DNA from: Cannabis sativa
Lineage: Eukaryota; Streptophyta; Magnoliopsida; Rosales; Cannabaceae
Direction: 5' to 3'
Length of the DNA: 64,000 nucleotides
Assembly (NCBI RefSeq): GCF_029168945.1
Contig: NC_083604.1
Coordinates: 44,325,686 to 44,389,685 of the forward strand
The notes below the pieces were generated by a model. It saw nothing but the letters and a program-made list of their open reading frames with translations. It was not told the origin of the DNA and ran no database searches. How positions within the stretch are numbered: the first letter of the stretch is position 1; each line of letters starts with the position of its first letter. Made by a program: the position numbers and the translations under genes. Below, one piece after another: positions 59,530-64,000 of this stretch.

Positions 59530-59760
59530 TACATTTGGTGATGTGGCGTCCAGTAAGGTGACACGTGGAGACCATTCTAAAACTTGGATGAATGGTATTT
59601 CTTTCAATGTACCTTTTAGGGTGATCATGTCTAAGAATATCTGAAGACTGACATGGAACACCAGACAGGTTAAATATTATTACCGTCCGAGCAGGTTCTA
59701 GTCTTATAGTGAAGCCAAGTACTCTGCACAGGGTAAACGTGGCTGAAGCACAATTTTTAG
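59530..59760. repeat. Possible terminal repeat of an old element (copy 2)
   Basis: Diverged partner of 31,790-31,970 in the same orientation (see there). It lies upstream of the promoter-like segment, where the 5' LTR of a minus-strand element would be. Confidence 0.4.
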
Positions 59761-60500
59761 GGATATATCCAATAAATATCTCCCATTTAAATCCCTACTA
59801 GCTTAGCTTTCCCTTTAATTCTAATTTCTTCTCCTAAATATGGTGAAGTATTTCACTATTGAGGGATCTAAATTCTGAGTTTCCAGAGAACAATTATCTT
59901 GTGTAAATAAATGTAAGATTTTCCTTAGGATTATTAAGAAACTCACTCAGCCAGCTCCTTGTGACATTGATATATTTTCGAAGTAATTCAAGTGAAAGGG
60001 GAGTAGCCTAATACTATATATAATCATGGGAAAATCTTCTATAAATTATGTTGTTCTTATTACTTAAATATATTAATTATTATCTATTATCTCATCACAT
60101 TAAATGACTCAACGTCATTGCTTAAAAGTGAGGTCAACAAAAAGTACAACAAAGTATTTGAATTCTAATTTTTAAATTGTAAATAAATAAAAATTATCTA
60201 AACATTTATCGCAGAGTAAACACCTTCACATATATATATATATAAATATATATAATTAGTTATCACAGCAAAATAAAAAAAGCTACACGCACCTGTGCAT
60301 GAAGAATTATTTTAACCTATATATACTAAAGGGCGACTTAAGATTAATTCTAGTCATTGAACCTATAATTGAATATCAACCGAGTGACTAATATTGTAGC
60401 CTATTATATATATACATAAAAATATATAAATTTTTAACATTACATTTTTCATGAGAATCTGCTGTATTCTTTGTCACAAGATAATATGTAGGGGCTTTCT
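59761..60500. other. AT-rich DNA, no gene seen
   Basis: No coding frame. TA-rich microsatellite around 60,230-60,255. Nothing recognisable. Confidence 0.5.
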
Positions 60501-60753
60501 TGTCTTTCCAAAGTTGGTTGAATTATGGAAATCCCAATGATTACTTCATCCAACTATTCTTTATACCGTTAGAATAGATTTCATTAATTATTCCCTTTTA
60601 GAAAATATCTTTGCTACGTGTAAGCTTCTAGCAGATTGTATCCTCTAATGTAAATCATAATTTTTGAGTATAAATATAGAAGCAATTCATCAACCTCTAA
60701 TATTTGAGTCAATTTTATTCATTTAATACACTATCTATTTATATATTTTTGAC
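60500..60753 (+). repeat. Probable 5' LTR end of a second Copia element
   Basis: A TATA-like TATAAATA (60,669-60,676), a short leader, and a primer-binding-like TGGTATCATAGTGG (60,755-60,768) suggest that an LTR ends just before 60,755. The terminal dinucleotide and the LTR start could not be fixed, and no second LTR is in the window. Confidence 0.45.
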
Positions 60754-62285
60754 TTGGTATCATAGTGGTTTTAGGTTGAAGCCATGTCGACTCCTTAGGA
60801 CCAAACATCACCAAATCACTCAACAAGCAATCCTAAAAATTAGGATCAACAAACAGCTCCTAGACATACTCAATTTGCACTAATGATTGCGGTGGTTCAA
60901 ACTTCTTCAACTCCACACACATCTCTGATTACTAGCCCTTTCAACAATATGTTGAGCCAACCATTTTTCTCTAAAGCTTGATAGAAATAACTTCCCCTTG
61001 TGGAAGAAAATGGTCACCACCATTATCCAAGGTCATATGTTGGAAGGCTATTTAAACGGTCTGCAACAAGCTCGACCACAGTTCCTGCCAATAAACATTT
61101 CAATTGATGGAACCTTAGGATCAGATTTCAATGTTAATCTAGAATATGAGAACTGGTTAGTCTACGACCAACTTCTTATGGGGTGGCCGTATGGATACAT
61201 GACAGAACGAATCGTAGTAGAAGTCATGGGGTGTCAATCTGCTGCAGCATTTTGTAATGCCCTTAAGAACTCTATGGTGCTTATTCTTGAGCAAACATGG
61301 ATAACATATGAACTAAGATCCAAACAACACGCAAAGGAAATAAATCTATGGCAGATATGTAATACCCAGAATTAAGAAAAGGATTAGCAAAACCCTAATT
61401 AGATAATTATGAGTTAATTGAGGAATTATATTATTATATAGTTCATTATATGTGAAATTATATGAAATTTAACATGTTAAAGACCCCGTTGGTGAGCCAG
61501 GGGTATTTTGGTAATTATGACCCGAGAACGGTAAATTGTTGAGATTAATTTAATTACGTGCTTAATAGAACTATATTATTATATAGTATGCCGGTGTTGT
61601 CTTTTCAGGTGTGTTCTGACAGGTTGGCGCGGTATAGTCACACCCGGGAATTTCGGGCCGAACCGGGTTCGGGCCCGAAATGTAAATTGATTTGATTATT
61701 TGGCATTTTATTTGATATCTGATAATCTGAAATTTATTTGGCAATATTTGAGTGAGAAATGACAATTATGCCCTTGAAAATGCTTATGTTTGTTTTATAG
61801 CCCTAAGGGCAAAATGGTCATTTGACCATAAGGGGTTTACTTTGAATTAAATGATTTTTGGAAGGAAAAAGATTTATTTTTCTGGTTTAATCTCTCTCTC
61901 TCACCCGAACCCTCTCTTTCCCTAAAGCCCTTTTGGTTTTCAAAGTATATTTGTGAAGAATTGCTTGAAGTTGGGTGTGAATTGGAGCTTTGGATTGTGG
62001 TTTCTTGAGCTTGAAGTCTAGGTAACTCTTGCTGAGTTTTTATTGAATTTTAATTTGTGGAATCTTGCTGAAATTGTTATGGAAAAACATGATTTAAGTT
62101 GTATCTTGCCTTGTGATTGCATGTTCTTAAGTGTGGTTATAATCTTGATGAATTGAGGGTGTTAATCTTTGGGTTTAAGTTCTTGAGCATGGATTTTGAT
62201 TCTAGGGTATTTTCTAGCATTGAATCATGTGTTATTGTGATGTTGTGTTGGCTGGAAAAAAATTACAGAGATAGTTAAAGGTGAT

Positions 62286-62323
62286 GCTCTTGTTTAAAGA
62301 GTTGGCTCTTGTTTAAAGAGTTG
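62286..62323. repeat. Tandem duplication of a 19-bp hairpin unit
   Basis: GCTCTTGTTTAAAGAGTTG occurs twice in immediate succession (62,286-62,304 and 62,305-62,323). Each unit contains the inverted repeat CTCTT/AAGAG. Confidence 0.95.
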
Positions 62324-62536
62324 GATGTGCCATGTTTGTGCTTGATTTGAGTTGGTTTTTGGCAATTTGAAATCTGGAATTTTAATGCATGTAATATGTT
62401 AAAATGAGTATCTATTATGTGTGAATAATTCTATAGGTACATTTGTGAATTGGTTGAGAATTTGGGGTGATTAGGTTGAGATTTCTTGCTGAAAATTCGA
62501 AGTTTGCTTGCTGGTTTCTGGGTTCTGCACCCAGAT

Positions 62537-62633
62537 GCCGCGGCATGCTCTAGAGCATGCTGCGGCCCGCCCCTCTTGGTGGAACCTGGGTTTTGTCCCA
62601 GGTGCCGCGGCATGGTCTGGAGCATGCCGCGGC
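62537..62633. repeat. Two 30-bp GC-rich palindromes in the solo LTR
   Basis: 62,537-62,566 is a palindrome with one mismatched pair in 15. 62,604-62,633 has two in 15. Both are built from GCCGCGG and GCATG..C units. Between them CCTGGG/CCCAGG (62,585-62,602) forms a third small inverted repeat. The local GC content is very high for this window. Confidence 0.93.
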
Positions 62634-63382
62634 CCGCCCTCGTGTGTTTGGGCAGTTTTGAGTGATTTTCGAAAATTCGTAACTTTGTGATCCGAACTCC
62701 GATTCGGGAGTTCTTTATATCGTTGGAAAGCTCATTCCGAGCTCTGTATGATTATTTGAATTTTAAATGCCATGCTTGAATTTTTATGAGTTGAAATTCA
62801 GGGGTTAACCCTAAGTGTGAATGATCCCGGATTTGTGTGACTAGGATTACCGGCACCTGATCAGGAGCACCCGGGGATTCGGAATCTCCTTCTATAGCTG
62901 GACAACAGGTAAGACAGTAGTTTGCACGTACAGTATGTGCAGTGGCGCTTATGTGAATATGATATATGTGTGTTATTGTAACCGGGATTAGGGTTATTAC
63001 CCTAATAGGAACGGTTTGTTAGCCTAGGGTTATTACCCTAGTGGAATATGTGTATAAATGCCATGCATGTTAATTGAAATGAAATTTAAGGATTATGCGT
63101 TCAAGGCATAATCAGGTTGGACTCGGTACACATAACCGAGATGAACCACTTCTAAGCCCTTAATGTAATTAGACGTGTGAGAGCAACACGTGGGTCTACG
63201 TCACGTAGATTTAATTAGATGTGTGAGCGGAACACATAGGTCTACGCCACGTAGACATAAGTGGGCATGTTGATATAGTGATCAGGTCTGTGCTATACAG
63301 ACATATATGTGAATAAGCATAATATATTTGTTATGATTTATACTGTCTTGGTGGGCTTGGCTCACGGGTGCTCTACTGTGCA

Positions 63383-63415
63383 GGAAAGGGTAAGGCATTA
63401 GCTGATCAGCCATGA
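63383..63415 (+). other. Conserved GKGKALADQP-stop micro-frame in LTR (copy 3)
   Basis: Reads GKGKALADQP then TGA at an acceptor-like CTCTACTGTGCAG. It aligns with GKGKAKAEQ of the other two LTR types. Upstream SRVLYCA aligns with SQFLLPCV with a single-codon gap. Confidence 0.4.
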
Positions 63416-64000
63416 GTTTCTGAAGATGACGAAGAATGTACATGTTCACGCCACTTCAGACCAAGCGGGTTATGGGTCTAATAGGGTTGACTTTTGTATT
63501 CTGTTTTGCCGCTTAGGTCGACTAGTAAGAAAGAACTTGTAATAATTTTGTAAATAATTTTTGGGATCCCAACTATGTTTGAAAAGTTTAAACATATTAC
63601 AAGTTCATTTTTCAGTCTGTTTAATATAAAAGTTTAAATTCTGCGCTATTTTAATTAGTAATCCCGGTTAGGGGATTAGGGTTTCATAAGCATTTTTGGG
63701 TAGCGTGCCTAATTATTTAGGGCGTTACAAGATATCTCAAGCAAAAACACATGTGGGCTAACTCTCTCGCATTAGCATGTGATCCTTATCGCGAAAAACA
63801 TTTGGTTGCTAATGTTCGGTCTGGACTTGATACAAAATACTTGTCCATCGTTATGTTAAATGAAGCTAGAGAACACACCACTTGGCAAAAACTGTCAAAC
63901 ATGTTACTTAGATTTGATGGTCATTTGGAATGATTGTATGTTGTTACTTCTAATAGAAAAATTCTAAATAATCCATCTGCCGACTTTGCTAAGAAGCCAT

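Larger units (their letters stand above)
61358..63729 (+). repeat. Solo LTR of a second Tekay-type family
   Basis: 2,372 bp, TGTAATACCCAGAATTAAG ... TTTAGGGCGTTACA, with a perfect 5-bp target duplication AGATA (61,353-61,357 and 63,730-63,734). Its layout parallels the chromovirus LTR at 38,655: a CT-rich start-like stretch (61,890-61,920), donor-like CTAG/GTAACT (62,021/62,022), GC palindromes (62,537-62,633), acceptor-like GTGACTAG (to 62,844), donor-like CAACAG/GTAAGA (62,908/62,909), acceptor-like CTACTGTGCAG (to 63,383) and the GKGKALADQP frame. The primary sequence is strongly diverged from 38,655. No internal domain remains. Confidence 0.92.
60784..64000 (+). pseudogene. gag: Copia gag, cut by a solo LTR and by the window edge
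   Basis: This begins at ATG 60,784 (MSTP, then an early stop), with the Ser/Thr/Gln-rich N-terminus typical of one Copia Gag group. After stops it reads LPLVEEN/MWKKMVTTIIQGHMLEGYLN (from 60,998), then LEYENWLVYDQLLMGW and VEVMGCQSAAAFCNAL, the UBN2/DUF4219-type Gag domain. The frame is cut at 61,357 by the solo LTR and resumes after the AGATA duplication with YLKQKHMWANSLALACDPYR (about 63,737), SGLDTKYLSIVML and LLRFDGHLE. It reaches a stop at 63,931, with recognisable sequence continuing to the edge. Frameshifts near 60,990 and 61,280-61,320 add to the damage. Confidence 0.82.

Noticed and set aside
62845..62908. Open reading through the putative middle exon of the solo LTR in frame with GKGKA
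   Set aside because: In the chromovirus LTR the matching exon has two stops in that frame, so coding of the middle exon is not conserved.

Overview
The window is plant nuclear DNA, most likely from a eudicot, and consists almost entirely of transposable elements. I found no gene that I would call a functional host gene and no tRNA, rRNA or CRISPR array. The case for a plant is the AT-rich background, long-LTR Copia and Ty3/Gypsy retrotransposons primed from (near-)initiator-tRNA-Met sites, CACTA DNA transposons with 3-bp target duplications, and GT-AG style introns. I cannot name the species.

Left part (1-10.3 kb): the non-coding leader and 5' LTR of a minus-strand Copia-type element that runs off the left edge; a truncated plus-strand copy of the same family (internal tail plus LTR); and a decayed minus-strand Ty3/Gypsy LTR. 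At 10,309-20,429 lies a complete minus-strand element of the same Copia family. It has two near-identical 1.9-kb LTRs, a perfect 5-bp target duplication (CTAAG), a primer site, a polypurine tract and one gag gene, but no protease, integrase or reverse transcriptase. It is a gag-only, non-autonomous element whose pol functions must come from elsewhere.

Middle (20.4-30.6 kb): a decayed coiled-coil gag-like pseudogene cut by a solo LTR (21,692-23,581), then an LTR-like segment cut by a 5.2-kb CACTA transposon (25,282-30,444, target duplication AAT). This CACTA carries only a broken Transposase_24/Ulp1-protease gene and no TnpD transposase.

Right part (31-60 kb): a nest of insertions. A very old minus-strand gag-like pseudogene is split by a coding-less member of the Copia family (33,846-57,057). 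Its 5' LTR is itself split by a solo LTR (35,437-37,388). Its leader is split by an 11.3-kb Tekay-type chromovirus (38,655-49,982) with 2.09-kb LTRs, and the chromovirus pol is split by a 2.2-kb CACTA element (44,245-46,474, target duplication TAG) that carries a gene-like exon. The far right (60.5-64 kb) is a Copia gag region cut by a 2.37-kb chromovirus solo LTR with a perfect AGATA duplication.

The least ordinary observations are inside the LTRs and leaders: GC-rich palindrome blocks at the same place in three different chromovirus LTRs; a short frame ending in GKGKA-x-A-(E/D)-Q conserved among those LTRs, with mostly third-codon-position changes; matching splice-site-like signals; a near-invariant, stem-forming island in the gag-only element's leader; and a repeated 22-nt motif in the same leader. 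All comparisons are by eye.
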